64,000 bases of DNA, taken from positions 11,588,869 to 11,652,868 of the forward strand of contig NC_088711.1 in the NCBI RefSeq assembly GCF_963576615.1. The letters run 5' to 3'. The DNA is from Watersipora subatra (lineage: Eukaryota; Bryozoa; Gymnolaemata; Cheilostomatida; Watersiporidae). The translations under genes and the position numbers were made by a program. Shown one piece after another: positions 1 through 13,400 of this stretch. Within the stretch, counting starts at the first letter, position 1. Each line of letters starts with the position of its first letter. The notes beneath the pieces were generated by a model, which worked only from the letters and a program-made list of their open reading frames with translations, did not search any database and had not been told where the DNA came from.

Positions 1-599
1 CTCTGCCCTAAAAATTCTTGCATGCCAGAACTGTCTCAGAAGATGTATTAATTCAAAACAAAGCACATCCTTCAAGTTTTTCTTCGCTGATAGCCTGTCT
101 TAACTCAATTTATCACATCATGCGTCTGCCATATCGCTCAGCACCTCCAGCAAATACTTTGCTATATTGACCTCGTGCTTGTTAATCAGTTGTTATGGCT
201 GATGCCGGCAGCGGGTGTTATAATAATATGTGGATATGTCATTCCATCAGACTGATCATTCTACCTTGCACGTCCACGCCGTCAAGGTCACTCGGGTGAA
301 TCGTGATAGCTTAAAATCTTGTACCATTCACTAGTACATGTAATGGCCTTTTAAAAATCGAGTGGCGCCTAGATGAATTTACAGCTCATTGTGCTTTGAA
401 CTTACACTTGTGCCTTGAGGTTGTCTGTCAATCAAACTGTCATCATCTTTGCCTCTACAATCATAGCTGTTTATCGATATCCAGCTTGTAGTCTTGTACA
501 TAGCAATGGCCATAGTTGTTATTTGTGGCCTCGTTCAGTTAGTCGTCGGTGGTCTAGCTAACTCTAAGAGTGGATTTGGAGCTTTCCAACAAGAATTAG

Positions 600-638
600 T
601 TGAAAAGATTGTAGATCGTAGATCTACAATCTTTTCAA
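600..638. repeat. Perfect 18-bp-arm palindrome
   Basis: ttgaaaagattgtagatc, loop gta, then the exact complement. Confidence 0.8.
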
Positions 639-899
639 AGATCGTAGATCGTAAGAATATTCTTAGAATGTCTTAGAGTCCTTAGAACTGATAAAAGCTA
701 GATTCTTGAACAAAACTTCTACTTCGGCAATGCAGTGTCCACAGCTTATTATAAGGTTATGAAGTAGTTTTGCGTAAAGTATTTCTGGGTATGAATATTA
801 CATCGCCAATTGACCGGCCTTTTGACCAATTATCCATTATATAAAAATATAATATGAAATATTTGTTTTCATTATTTAAATTAAGGTCAATATGTGAAT

Positions 900-1260
900 C
901 GAGCACTATGTTTCCATTGTGCCGGTTTGGAGTTGTGTGCACATTGAGTTAACCATGCAGGTTAACTCAATGAGCACGATTAATGCAGGCGCTGTACTAA
1001 AACAGGATTTTTACGCCAGAGGTCAAAGCGACTCACTCTTGTCTCGCTTAGCATCGCCCTTTCGAAATAGGAACGGCTGAAATGTGGAAAATGTTTAAAA
1101 TGGAATAGCTTGCACGGCATTTTTTGCTCATCATTCGCAAGTGCAGTGTCCATCTTTCGCAACCAAGAAACATTTGATAAAAATTTGCGAGTATCGAAAC
1201 TCACTTGACTAGCGGGTTTTTACCATTTTCATCTTGCAGATGATGCGAACTTGCGTCTTA
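900..1260 (+). mobile_element. Dispersed repeat family R1, copy 1
   Basis: Contains marker segments ggtttggagttgtgtgcac, aaaatgtttaaaatggaata and catcattcgcaagtgcagtg, which recur at 1395-1790 in the same direction and at 40360-40600 and 42940-43260 inverted. No coding sequence; probably a non-autonomous DNA transposon. Boundaries are approximate. Confidence 0.5.
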
Positions 1261-1394
1261 AACTTGCAAACCATGTCATGGTAACGCAGTCATGGTAACG
1301 CAGTCATGGAAGCAATCTAATTGAGCTAATCAATAGCTGGCTTAGCTGAAACTGATGTCCTATTGGTCTCCTATTCACTATGTTTCGCTATGCT

Positions 1395-1790
1395 CATCAT
1401 GCAACTTTGGAGTTGTGGGCAAGTTGTGTTACCGTGCAAATTAAGGGTTTCTATGGATATTCTCATGATGCGGATTAACTCCAGCGCCTTGTTGAAAAAA
1501 AGTAAGGAATTGTATGCTATAGGTTAATAATTAGCGACGCAAACACGTGAAACTCGATTGAGAAAGGGCAACGAAAGTATTGAAAATGTTTAAAATTGAA
1601 TAGTTGGCGCGGTATTTTAATGCGCATCATTCGCAAGTGCCGTTTCCATTATTCGCAAGCATGATGGGTTCGATAAAGTTTTGCGACTCACAAAACTCGC
1701 TTAGTTTGCAGATTTATGTCGTTTCCATGATGCGGTTAACTTGCTGATTTGCAAATCATGTGCGTCGTGGAAACAGTGATTGAAGGGTAC
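1395..1790 (+). mobile_element. Dispersed repeat family R1, copy 2
   Basis: Same order of markers as copy 1 (caactttggagttgtgggca, aaaatgtttaaaattgaata, catcattcgcaagtgccgt) with moderate divergence. Confidence 0.5.
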
Positions 1791-3040
1791 AAACAAACCT
1801 TCTCAAAGGATAGCAGAAGTTTATCTTACTAGCTAAAATGAATGTGCATTTGTGTAAGGGTAACGGCCTATAATTAGCTCTGCGACATTGAAAGAACTTC
1901 ACACATGTACAGTATTCCTACTATGGTACTAGCCACTTTTACAGCGGTATTGCAGAAAAGAAAGAGATTATTAAATGTTTTTTTCAAAGATAGTTGATGG
2001 AAGCCAAAATAAACACATTAAAAAGGCCATTTATTGATGTCCTTCAGATTTTTTATTGGTTTTACAAAATTCTCATATAAACTTGAAGAGATTTCGTTAA
2101 AAATTAATATTGTTGCGAACAGAAAAAGAAGTTGGAAGTTTTGAATTTGTAATAAAACTAGCTGTCTTTTATAGTTGGCTGACTCCGATCCTACTCGCAG
2201 CTTTTCTTTAAAATCATTTCTAAACATTATGCAACCACATCAGACGAGACAGATGCTTGATTTGCTTCCATGGACAGATACGGTAAATTCCTTCAGTACA
2301 TGTATATGTTTTGGCGGCTTAAGGAATTGGGAAACACTTCTCACCTCTCACCATAACGCAAGAACTTCTGTGATATAAAGTTAAGTTGCGCATCAGTATC
2401 AAACCTGTTTTTTGTCGAACCGCTGATATTTTACTTAGAAACTCTTGGTCTGTCTCAGGACTTTTTAGCATTCATTTTGATTGTCAGTGAGAGAATGCAT
2501 TCCTAATTATTTGCAGAACATACACTTTTTATTAGTATTATTGTAGAATGTACACAGTACTTACTGTTATGCGTGTTTTTAGTATTTAAATTTTGCTTTT
2601 TTCATTATAGCACTGATCTTACTAGTATTACAGATTGTATGATGGCGCTCCTTGGAGATGTATTAACTGTTCTACTTTACAGCCACATACAAGTAATGCT
2701 TTTCATATCACCATTAGAACTATATTAACTGTTGTCTATCAATACCTAATTTTCTTCTGCCAAATTTCGGTACTTTTTCTTGTTGTTATATCTATTTGAC
2801 TCTTCAAATAGATACAGTGATACTAATTATCAGGTACAATGATGTCCACTAGTCCAGCCTCTTTCAATTTCTCATCTTTTACCTCAACATTTGGTAGTTC
2901 TGGCTGAATGTTGTTTTGCGATGATAGGTCAACACAATAATAAGATAATTTCAACTAATTTTAACATTCATGCAGTTCTTATGTGAAACTAGCAGTAAGC
3001 CAGGCTATTCCTGGGGAGTTCTTTCATATTTAATGAGATA
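1791..3040. other. Mostly unassigned sequence
   Basis: Apart from the orphan exon candidate at 2175-2282 nothing is assigned. A second open stretch after the acceptor ttcattatag (2612 onward, TDLTSITDCMMALLGDVL) has coding-like residues but cannot be joined in phase to it. Confidence 0.4.
2175..2282 (+). CDS. Orphan candidate exon
   Basis: Thirty-six codons lie between a good acceptor (gctgtcttttatag) and donor gtaaat, phase 0 at both ends; the other two frames have stops. The peptide (SDPTRSFSLKSFLNIMQPHQ, then MLDLLPWTDT) has a normal composition. No partner exon could be joined in phase. A possible neighbour is the open stretch 2612-2692, in another phase. It may be part of a gene starting left of the window, or chance. 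Confidence 0.25.
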
Positions 3041-3500
3041 GCCTAGAGGTGGGTGTTTAAGTCTAGAGGTGGGTGTTTAAGTCTAGAGGTGGGTGTTTAA
3101 GTCTAGAGGTGGGTGTTTAAGTCTAGAGGTGGGTGTTTAAGTCTAGAGGTGGGTGTTTAAGTCTAGAGGTGGGTGTTTAAGTCTAGAGGTGGGTGTTTAA
3201 GTCTAGAGGTGGGTGTTTAAGTCTAGAGGTGGGTGTTTAAGTCTAGAGGTGGGTGTTTAAGTCTAGAGGTGGGTGTTTAAGTCTAGAGGTGGGTGTTTAA
3301 GTCTAGAGGTGGGTGTTTAAGTCTAGAGGTGGGTGTTTAAGTCTAGAGGTGGGTGTTTAAGTCTAGAGGTGGGTGTTTAAGTCTAGAGGTGGGTGTTTAA
3401 GTCTAGAGGTGGGTGTTTAAGTCTAGAGGTGGGTGTTTAAGTCTAGAGGTGGGTGTTTAAGTCTAGAGGTGGGTGTTTAAGTCTAGAGGTAGGTGTTTAA
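3041..3500. repeat. 20-bp minisatellite, 23 copies
   Basis: The unit gtctagaggtgggtgtttaa is repeated 23 times, with changes seen only in the first (gcct) and last (taggtg) copies. Lies about 0.9 kb upstream of the gene 1 start. Confidence 0.95.
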
Positions 3501-3529
3501 GAGGCTCCGGATAGAGGTTTGGAACCCAA

Positions 3530-3660
3530 ATATTTTAGCGACCTGGTGGAAGGCACGGAGCATACCCAGGTGAAGTTTACATGAAATCGGGCAAAAAATT
3601 TTAAAATGCATCGCAGTTATGCAGACAAACAGACAGACATAATGACCCGCTGAGATTTAT
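3530..3660. mobile_element. Possible retroelement 3' fragment
   Basis: Contains ggaacccaaatattttagc, gtttacatgaaatcg and a cagacaaacagacagacata run followed by gctgagatttataagtatag. This resembles non-LTR or SINE tail sequence but has no coding part. Confidence 0.3.
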
Positions 3661-3865
3661 AAGTATAGACTTTGAGAGGCTATATATATAGAAAGATATA
3701 AATATAGATTTTGATAGCCTATAGATATAGGTAAATATAAATATAGATTTTGATAGGCTATATATATAGATAGATATAAATATAGATTTTGATAGGCTAT
3801 AGATATAGATAAATATAAATATAGATTGTGATAGGCTATAGATATAGATAGATATAAATAAAGAT
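3661..3865. repeat. A+T minisatellite with unit of about 43 bp
   Basis: About five diverged copies built from ataaatatagattttgatag and gctatagatatagatag. Confidence 0.7.
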
Positions 3866-4333
3866 CTTGAACTGTCTGATTTAGATAAATTTTCTATACT
3901 TCTTCACCTGTCAACTTTTTACCATGTTGCAGCCATTGCTGAAGTAGATTATGTTTACATGTAGTAATTGTACTATGAGGGTTTATGAACCCCAAATACA
4001 TATCAGAGTAGCCTGATCGCGTCTGCTTGCTGAGTATAACAGGCCAATCTCAGTTAGCTGTCACTCCTCGCCAATACCAGCAGGTACATGTATGTACAAG
4101 TCTGTAATAATGCAGCATACTTTGACTGTCTGAGTGACAGAAGCTGCATTTTCTTTTCCAAAAATTCTTCAATACATTCTAGTTTTGCCAAATGATTGAT
4201 CTACGCACTGGTGTGAGAGGTTTAAGTTGGCGTACGCATCTGTTTCTGTCGCAATGCTGACCAATGCGGATAGATATTTGTTTACACTATCATCTTCATC
4301 CAATCAACTCCTAGATGCTCTCAATTGCCGTGC

Positions 4334-4341
4334 TATATATA
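4334..4341 (+). promoter_or_regulatory. TATA box of gene 1
   Basis: TATATATA lies 50 bases upstream of the gene 1 ATG at 4391, with room for a transcription start near 4363-4370 and a 5' leader of about 25 bases. Position and sequence fit a core TATA promoter. The surrounding DNA is A+T rich but this is the only well-placed TATA run. Confidence 0.45.
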
Positions 4342-4390
4342 CAGCAAACTAACCAAGGAATGATCTTCATAGAAACTGCACTCAGACACG

Positions 4391-4444
4391 ATGGTTTTGC
4401 GAAAATGTTACACTATCGCAATAATGCTTTGCACTATTCTTGGG
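4391..4444 (+). CDS. Gene 1 exon 1: signal peptide
   Basis: Eighteen codons from ATG end in GGG before the donor gtgaga. The encoded MVLRKCYTIAIMLCTILG has a basic start and a hydrophobic core, as expected of a signal peptide. The exon ends in phase 0, exactly as the first exon of the paralogous gene 2 does. Confidence 0.55.
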
Positions 4445-7400
4445 GTGAGATATTCTCTATAGTTTTGTGACACTATATATAGTCTAACACATCCTTATAC
4501 CTCAACTAGTTAAGAATGTTTAACTCTACATCATAATTTACCTGTGCTGATAGCTACGGGGTATCTTAAACACTGGCATGCTGAAAATTTTTTCCGATTC
4601 CTTTATGATTAATGCAGTCTATGTATGTTAGTTTATGTATTTGTAAAGCATATGAATCAGTGAATGAATGATACGTATTTTAGTTTTGCACTTGCTGTCT
4701 CCGCAGCACTGCTTATAGTTGGAGACCTACCTCAGACAACCCTAAACAAGGTAACAATCATTACTTATTTTAATTAGCCATTTTGTTCACCATTGATCTT
4801 TGTTTATAAAAAAGCGTTGTCTATATATACAAATTTCTGTGTTTGTCTGTTTGTTGGTCTGTCTGTCGTGTGTCCAGTTACAGCGATTAAAATCTAGAAA
4901 CAAAAAATCCATTTTGCACTGGAATTGACCTCGGAACCTCCAGTTCTGGAGGCGGGTAGAGCTCACCTATTAAGTTACAATGGCTATTTGCGATACGATG
5001 GATTAATCACGCTCATAGTCATTACATCGGTTAAGATATGTGTACCATTGTTGTGAGTCATTAGAACTGGCTTCTTACTATAGTGAGTTAAACAGTATAC
5101 TAGCATAGTTTACTCAAATCTGCCAATTGACCAATTTGCGAAGACATGGTAAAACTTAGCCAATGGCAACTACATTACCTGCCACTGTTTATAAGCTGTT
5201 TTTATTACCCGTGCAAAGTCAGGCATTCAGTAGTACATACATAAAGCCAACTTTGCATTGTTTTACTGATCAGCTTGTGTGAGACTTTTCTTATCCACTA
5301 GGAATCTGTTCGTGACACTGTAAATTGGTTGCAGGTGCTAGGGTTACTGTGTGATGGCATTTCTCTCTACTCGATTGTGAACTCCATCTGCTACCTAAGT
5401 CATCGTACATTTAGTGTTTTGACATTATTTGTTGAAATAATTAAGAAAAACACAATAATTTACCGCTGGTTTGTATTTATCACAGATCGGTGCAAGACAT
5501 TTTATGGCACCAACTGGTCTCGGTTGGTCACCTTTGACGCTGGAGAGCATACTTCCTGCAATCGATATAAAACAATCCTTCCAGGTAGGTTTTGAGATAT
5601 GTCAGTGAATAAATTGATAGTTTTCCATTCATTGACTTGAGTATAAGAAAGCTAATGGTGGCAGCTGTTACCATATACAGCCATACCTCGACCTCGGAGT
5701 TCTGGGACTGAGCTTGTATGTCAATTTTCTCGTATCTCAAAACGATATTTCCTATATAAAATAACTAAATACAAATTAACCTGTTCCCATACTATGAAAA
5801 ACCACCTTAAAACAGCATATTGCGATGAAAAAGCGTGTGGTTTAATTTCTGTAATTAATTACCTACATTCGCACTAAGAAACAAATATCCATTTAGTAGT
5901 TGTGATCTGCACTAAATTGTAACATTACTATGTACAGTACTGTATGGAGTTCTTACCTTCAAGATGGACATAGTGGCTAACTGCGGTGTGAGCGAGACTT
6001 GACAGCAACGCGTTCAGTACACTAAACTTTTGTGACGCTACGTAATATAACTTTGATTTTAACCTAAATGAATTTAACTTACTAAGCACACATAAAGCTA
6101 AGCTTTATTCTGTCACTAAACTCAACTATAATTTTTTCTTCATTTTAATTTTGTATTATCTTTTTTCTGCCTCGAGGCTCTTTGCCTCATTTTACTATAA
6201 CTTTAGGCCGACTTTTTTAAAGCTTTTTCAAACTAATTCGACGAAGCGACTGAGTGATGCTCTTCTCAAAGCAGCCTCTCGCGTACTTGGCCACTTTGTG
6301 GTTGCATAGAGAACCGGCTCGTATGTCAAAGTTTTTTCATATCTCAAGGCAAAAGCTGGTTGAAGTTTAACTCTATTTCAATTTTGATGTATGTTGAGGT
6401 ATGACTATAATGTGGAGACACATACCTAGAGTGAACAAAACTAGTGAATAAGATTGCTGAAACATTAGGCAATGGATCTCCGCTGAAGCGACAATAGAAC
6501 AAAAAGTCGAACATGGTATAATAATATAAATAGTTGAGTGGTTGGCTACTCGCTGGAGTTAATGTTAATCTATACATGAAATAAAAAGGGATAAGAAATA
6601 AAATATAAATACGGAGGAGTAGATGGAATAAATACATGTTGTTTGATTAGTGTAATGAATTTAAAACTATGTATAAGTCTACAAAAAAATTCTTATAAAA
6701 AACAACAATTGTAATTCCAGTAGTCATTGGAAATTTATGTGCAATAACACCTGCACATCAAATGTGGTCCAACTACCGGCAACAATCACCAAAAGTCAGT
6801 TACAGAAAAGTATGCCAAACTCCCAGGCCTCTGGTAGAAGACCCGAGCTTGGGTCCCACTTGGGTTAACCAAGGATGAGAAAATAATTTATGTATATAAA
6901 TAAAACAGCTAGGAAAGTTTTGATGAGGTGTGAGTCCAGATAACCCTCCCCGTTTTGTTTTTAACTAGGCTTAGTTTGATATTCCTTTTCAGATGAACTA
7001 GGCATAAGAGGTTTGTAAGCTAATAGCCCGTTTTTAACTATTCGTGTCATAAAATTTACCTTTGGTGTGAGCACCCATCCCTCACTTCTCTTCCCATCCT
7101 TGTGTCATGCATGGAATAACTGTGGCTATAGAAAAACCTATAATAATGAAGGATAATTGTATAGCAAAATAAATATTTATTCATTTATTTATACTTGGCT
7201 ATTTTGAGAAACTACTATCTATCAGCATTGTTAGCCTTGGCTAATGAGTAAGGTGCCCCACTTCTTTGTAGTGTTTGTTTATAGCTTGCTCAGGAAGAAT
7301 CTGCTGATTCATGCTTTTTCTTATAGTCATCGCAAGCTTTCTGGGAAAGTTGTCTTGAAATCTATGGAAGTTTACTTTCCTTTCTTACATGTTGCACTGC

Positions 7401-10400
7401 TCTAACCTTGAAATAGCCTTCTTGCGCTTAGCTATTAATTCTCTTATTCTTATCTAATCTTTGAGGGCCTTCCATGTCCTTCCCTTATCTGCCCTTCTGT
7501 TTGTGTTTAGTTTCAGTACACAAAGCCATGCTTTACACACTTACTGTATGTTTGAATCATTTGTAGAGAGCAGAGCCTCACACAACATAATATAGTCGGT
7601 ATATTAGTTAAATATACCGACTATATTATGTAATGTAAGTGCAAAGCAATGTTCTCCATGAATTATTCAAACATCGGTAATTGTTGTAAAACATGGATCC
7701 GTGTACTAAGGCTAAAGGCAAACAAGAGAGCAGATAAGGGAAGGACCAGGAAGGCTGTCAATGATTAGATAAGAACAAAGGTATTAACAGCTAATCGCAA
7801 GAGGGCTATTTCAAGGTTAACATTATTAACATACCATAAAACCTCTATTTGAACACCACCTTTATTTGAACGCCATCTCTATTTGGCTGCCATTTACACA
7901 TTCCTTGATCTTTACAACCCATAATAGCAAGTGATTAGTAGAAGTATCCATAAAATTGTACTAACCATGACTCTGGTTACTTGAATAAAAATTAATTTTT
8001 TGAATCGTTGTTTCTGTTCGAAGTCTGTTTTCCAACTCCTAAGCTTTTTGGTTTTTTGTTAAAACTTTTAAAGCAACATCATGGAAATAAAAATAACTGT
8101 ATCAAGCTAATAGTAGTTCCTCATTTAACACAGTTTTGATACTTCGGTGTAAGTGAAAAACTATTTACATTTACGATGGAATCTGTGCTACTTGTTTTAG
8201 GCTAAAAGTTTTGCTTAGCGCGCATCCTGCTCAATGTTTTTCATTATTGTTGCGAAAAGCAACGCGTAAAGGTTTTGCTCGGCCAAAAATTTGTTTGGAC
8301 GCTAATATCAACTAGTTCAGCAATGCAGAAGAGTTGACGTCAGAAGACATTGTGGATGGTGTTGAACAGGCAGACAAAGATTAAATGTTTCCAAATGGAA
8401 TCAACAATCATAATGCAACTGGCCGAGCAAACGGTGCAAATATTTTTGTTTCAAAAGTGTTAATTTTTGTTTATGCATGTATTATAAGTATGGTTTGTTA
8501 ATGTCGCTTGTTCTTGAATATGTATTTATAGTATTTAATAGATTATTATATAACTTACAAATTTGAGAATTTATAGTATATTATTCGGCAGCATCATTGC
8601 AGTTATCTAAACTCAGCTTTCAATCGATCGTTGCTTATAACTTCTGTTCTATTGCACATAAAAAACAGTTTTGATTGTAGACTGTAGAAAACATATCAAT
8701 GAGTGCAATTAGATTTCATGCAACATTGGTAAATATAGTTATAAAATAAAAATATGCTCTCAAATTTAAAATGAAATAAATAATTGAAAGCTCCAACTTA
8801 TTTCAACACAGAACGCAGGTTATAATATCATCGCACAGGTTATAATATCATCGCGTGTTAATTGCAAGCAATAGATATCAAGTGGTAGAGATAATAATCA
8901 GCTTCCAATGAAAAGTTGGAGGTAAGTTAGCAGATTTATTGCATCCATTGTATGAGTAGGTTTACATGAATGATAAATTATTAAATTTCTCATTCTTTCT
9001 GGTTCTCCTCCTCTAAAAAATTTTTATACTCCGCCTTTGAATAGGTCATGCATGAGCTATAAAATTATGTAGCTTGTTGATCACGAGACAATCTTGAATT
9101 TATAGGATGAGTGAGTCTTTGATGAGTTATTTTATTTTTGTGCTGTACCCAACTGAAAGAGATTGAAATTTTTTAACAGTTTGTGCTAAGTTCAAAAGTA
9201 AATTTTATGTTGAGCACTGCATCAGTATTCTAAAAAGTAATATCCTTTTTAGTTACATTGGTGGTATGTTTACACTGAATTACTTAAGATTTTATTCCAA
9301 CTTTGTATTGGTAAAAATATTGCAACCACTTCAGCTATTTATGACGAGTTTTGTTCAGAGTTGGGTGTAAATATCCTAAAGTATGCGGTGTGTGTAGCCG
9401 AATAAACTAGCTATTAGAAGGAATGGATTTTTATGTGTGCATTGTGACCATATAGGCCTACTGCTGTCTTATAAAATGATGCGCAGTGGTTGAGCACTTT
9501 AGTTTCTCAAGGGATGATATAGAAGACTGCCCGCTTGTAGAACACTTCCAAAAAGATTCTCTCTCGTGGTACACTCGATGAAGAGCCCCAATCTGGGTTT
9601 CTCCGAGTGGTCCATACAGCCGGTTGAACTTTTGAGCATGATGTTCTGTAATGGTTTTACTAGACGTTGAAAATCAATTCGTATCAAATAGTGGCTTAAG
9701 GCTCAAGGTAGTAGTAAGATTTGAAAAATATTCAAATAACGTTTATATTAAATTATTATATAAATATCGTATTTTCTTTTTCTGTCGACGCCTGCCATTA
9801 TTTTTTAACACGAGGATTAAACTAGTATACAGTTAATTAGAAAAGGGCTTTATTTCCTAAAGAATACAAACAATATTGTACACTTGTAAATTAGGTGCTC
9901 TGATGTATAATTCTTTGATATAGCAAAACCATTTTTATTGTTACTTTACCATACAGACAGGAGAATCGGAGTATTAATTCGGCAATACATAAGTTTGGTA
10001 ATAGAGGCGATAAACTTAACTTACACAGCCTAATTTACTCCAACTTGTATTACACATAATTTATATTAACTCCATTTGTATATTGTTCTAGCTGAGCATA
10101 TAAGCAGCATAAGTGTGTGCATTATTATTCCGTAGTATGGCAAGGATAGCATAGTGTAGTGGGTCAGCTCGCTGGTCTGCAGACCTGGGGGTTCTAAGTT
10201 CGAATACAGTGTGAAGCAGATGTGTAATGAGTATGTGCAAAATTATTCTTGGAAGCAGAAAGGTGGTCGAGTGGTGCAGATGGTGGTGTTCATGGCCGGT
10301 GATCTGAATATCTTGGTTTGGTTCCCGTGCAGTTCCATCTTTTTTCTTAACGCTTTTAGCATGGACGGACGCGGCTCTTATTATAGTAAAAATGATTATT

Positions 10401-13400
10401 TTTATGCTTTATTTTGAATTGTAATTTTTTATTGCAAAACTGTAACGCTTTAAAAAAAGTTTGCACAGTTATGTTTGGAAATTGTACGCTGAGATGAATA
10501 TTTTGTGCAACCGCATTGTATGCTGATGAATCTGTATGTGACAGTCTGAAGTCAAGGTTCATCTGTAGAAACAACAACCCTGCTACTTAATTCAGACAAT
10601 CTAAGGTATACCAACCCTTAATCCACAATGATGGGATTTTTTTATTATTCCAACTGTGTGCAGCTTCGAGATTTTTTAAATTGTTGACACGGGCTGAGAC
10701 CAGCTACATTTATCGATGCTCAGAGTGTGCTGACAGTGTTCTCATGCATGTATGTACAATATGTTTGAAGTCGTCAAATGGCTTTTCTCTATTGGTTTTC
10801 ACATTGGTTTTTATTTTCAAAACAGTCGCCATTTGAATGTAATAAAAATATTCCACTGTTTAGATATAACATACAATAGTTTATTAATGCTGCTATCTGC
10901 TTAAAAGCAATGACACCAAACTATACAGTAATCAGTTTCATGTTTTTGATTTATGTGCCGGTAAGAAAATGTACAAATGCTGTTCACTAACTAGACAGCT
11001 TAACCGCTGTCAATACATTTCTTAATTTAAGCGGATGAAGAAAAATTTATAGTGCTGCTAAAAATAGTAATGTTCTGTTTAGTATTATTAAAATAAATTT
11101 GATAAAACCAGTTTGAACACCACAATGGAAAAACATCGCTGACTTTTGAAAGATTACAACTAATAATGTTAGACGAAAGCATGCATTAGCCTTAAATTCC
11201 GTAGTAACAATAACACAATAACAATAATAAATAACAATAGGCTTTGGTGTAATAAGAGCTGAGTCTGTCTGTCTTTCTGAAGCCACGCTAAGAGCAATAG
11301 AAAGAAATACCTCTCACAGGAATTCAACTCGGAATTACCTACCAGTGCGCTAACCACTATCACTGCAACCTTGCCATGAATTAATTATGCACATAGTGAT
11401 CATTCATTATAGTCTCTCATGGTGCACTGTACTGCCAAGCATACTTACTAGTAATAATAATCATAACATGTTTACATTTAATCTGACCTATTGTTTGTCC
11501 ACAAGAATGCCAAATTATTGTAAACAATTTCATTAATAAATTTTATTTATTATCGGAAGTTGATCTGTTTGTTGCCCAAATCATTTAATATTTAAATCTC
11601 CCGATTAGTAATTTCCAAAATTTAAGAATTCATTCATATCTTTAATAAAATGTATTAAAGAATTAAACTCAAGGAACTGTTTCTTTGCGGTTATTGAAAT
11701 TTGTAGTGAGTCATTATTGTTTGGTCATTCCAAATTTTTGTTTATTGACTCGAAAGCCACAATCTGATGCACTGATCAGGAATTCATCCATATTTCATTT
11801 CACAATCTTAAAGGCCATAGCGTTATCATGAGAACTACAATGAAAGATTCTCACCAGTCCAAGTCTAATTAAAAAAACTTTTCTCAATTGACAGCATGAA
11901 AGACATTGTGAGTGAGTTTTACAAAGACAGACTATGGCATCTTTGTTGTTGGAGTTGGTAAAGCATATATGTTTATTTGTTATTATGTTATTTGTTTATT
12001 TATTACTGTTTACTATGTTTATGTAAAGGAATATGTTTACTTGTAGATTCTATGGTAGAGGGGTTCTGTGCTCAGGGAAAACTCTTCAATTTGGACATTT
12101 GTGACTGTTCGTATGCTCGCCAGGTCAACTCCACAACTTGTCGTACCAATCCAGCTTACTCTGTGGACGACCTGCTGGCACAACTTCTAGCACGCTATAA
12201 CAGCAGCGTAGTCAAAGGTGAGTGCTGATCATGACTTACTGCTAACCTTCCTGAAACCTAAACTGAAACTGTGTAAAAAAGCTTAGTGACCAGACAGTAA
12301 ACCTCATAATTGTTTTAAGGTCGGGTGTATGGTACAGATTCTTTACATGTAGGGGATATGTGTGTAGGGTATGCGTAAGGGCTATACATATGGCATTCAG
12401 TTTCATATCGTGTGCCTCTACCAATCATAGATGTAAGGTGCACACTGGTCAGCACAGACTCAGCTAGGCCTCGTTGGCAGTGGCTAAGTGTATGCCTCGC
12501 AATGCACCATAGCCCAAGATCTAAGCTTTATTATACCAAAAGCGATCAATAGCTCTGTATAACAAACAGATTTTGGGTGAATACCAAAAATGTATTTAAT
12601 GGATTCACTAGCTAGTCATCCTCTGATCGATAAAGTTAGTGCACGTCAATGGAATGCCACTGAGTTTGGAGAGTAGAAGATAACTACAAGTTGATGGCTC
12701 TATGCAGGCCTCAACTATTACTAATTTTAATACCGTCTCTCATTGTCACTCATTGTTACGGTAGATGTTTTCTTACTTTATCCTAAATGGGCTCACATAG
12801 GAAATCTAAAAGGACTCAAAAATTTTGCTTGCGTTTAATAAAAGCTATAAATAGAAGCATATACATTAGTATTGCTGTCAGCAAAATTAATTATTTACTG
12901 ACAAGCAAGACAATGTCGTATATCTTTAAGGATGATTAAGTTTGAAACCAGATGCTATTTTAGATTTGACCTTTGACCTAATATTCGCTTCTGGCCAAGA
13001 AAATGTTTAGAAATGCTGTCAATAAACTAAATGTTTCAAGAAGTTGAGGCAGTCACGCAATCATTATTAGTTGAAAGTTATGAATTTTTTTAATATCACA
13101 GAATAATTTTTTAACATCTTCTTAAAAGTATTGAGTAATTTATATTATTTCAAATCGATGTCTCCAACATAATGAAATTAGGACCACTTTGTATAGAATC
13201 ACAACTACTTGTCCCACATAAGGAGCAACGAGTCAATGAGGAGTTGTTTCCTCATTGAAACTCGTCCAGCACTCTTGACCTACCTTCTTTTACTTTTTTA
13301 TAGTGCGACCTTTTAGGTCAAGGACATTATTCTTGGACGTATTTTCTGATAGGGGAGGGCTCAACAGATATTTCACACAAAAAATATTGCCCTTAACAGT

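Noticed and set aside
5329-5485. Exon 3 of gene 1 starting upstream at about 5335 (after ggttgcag)
   Set aside because: The frame is open, but the residues are A+T-driven (KKNTIIYRWF), the phase would not fit exon 2, and paralogue gene 2 supports the acceptor at 5485.
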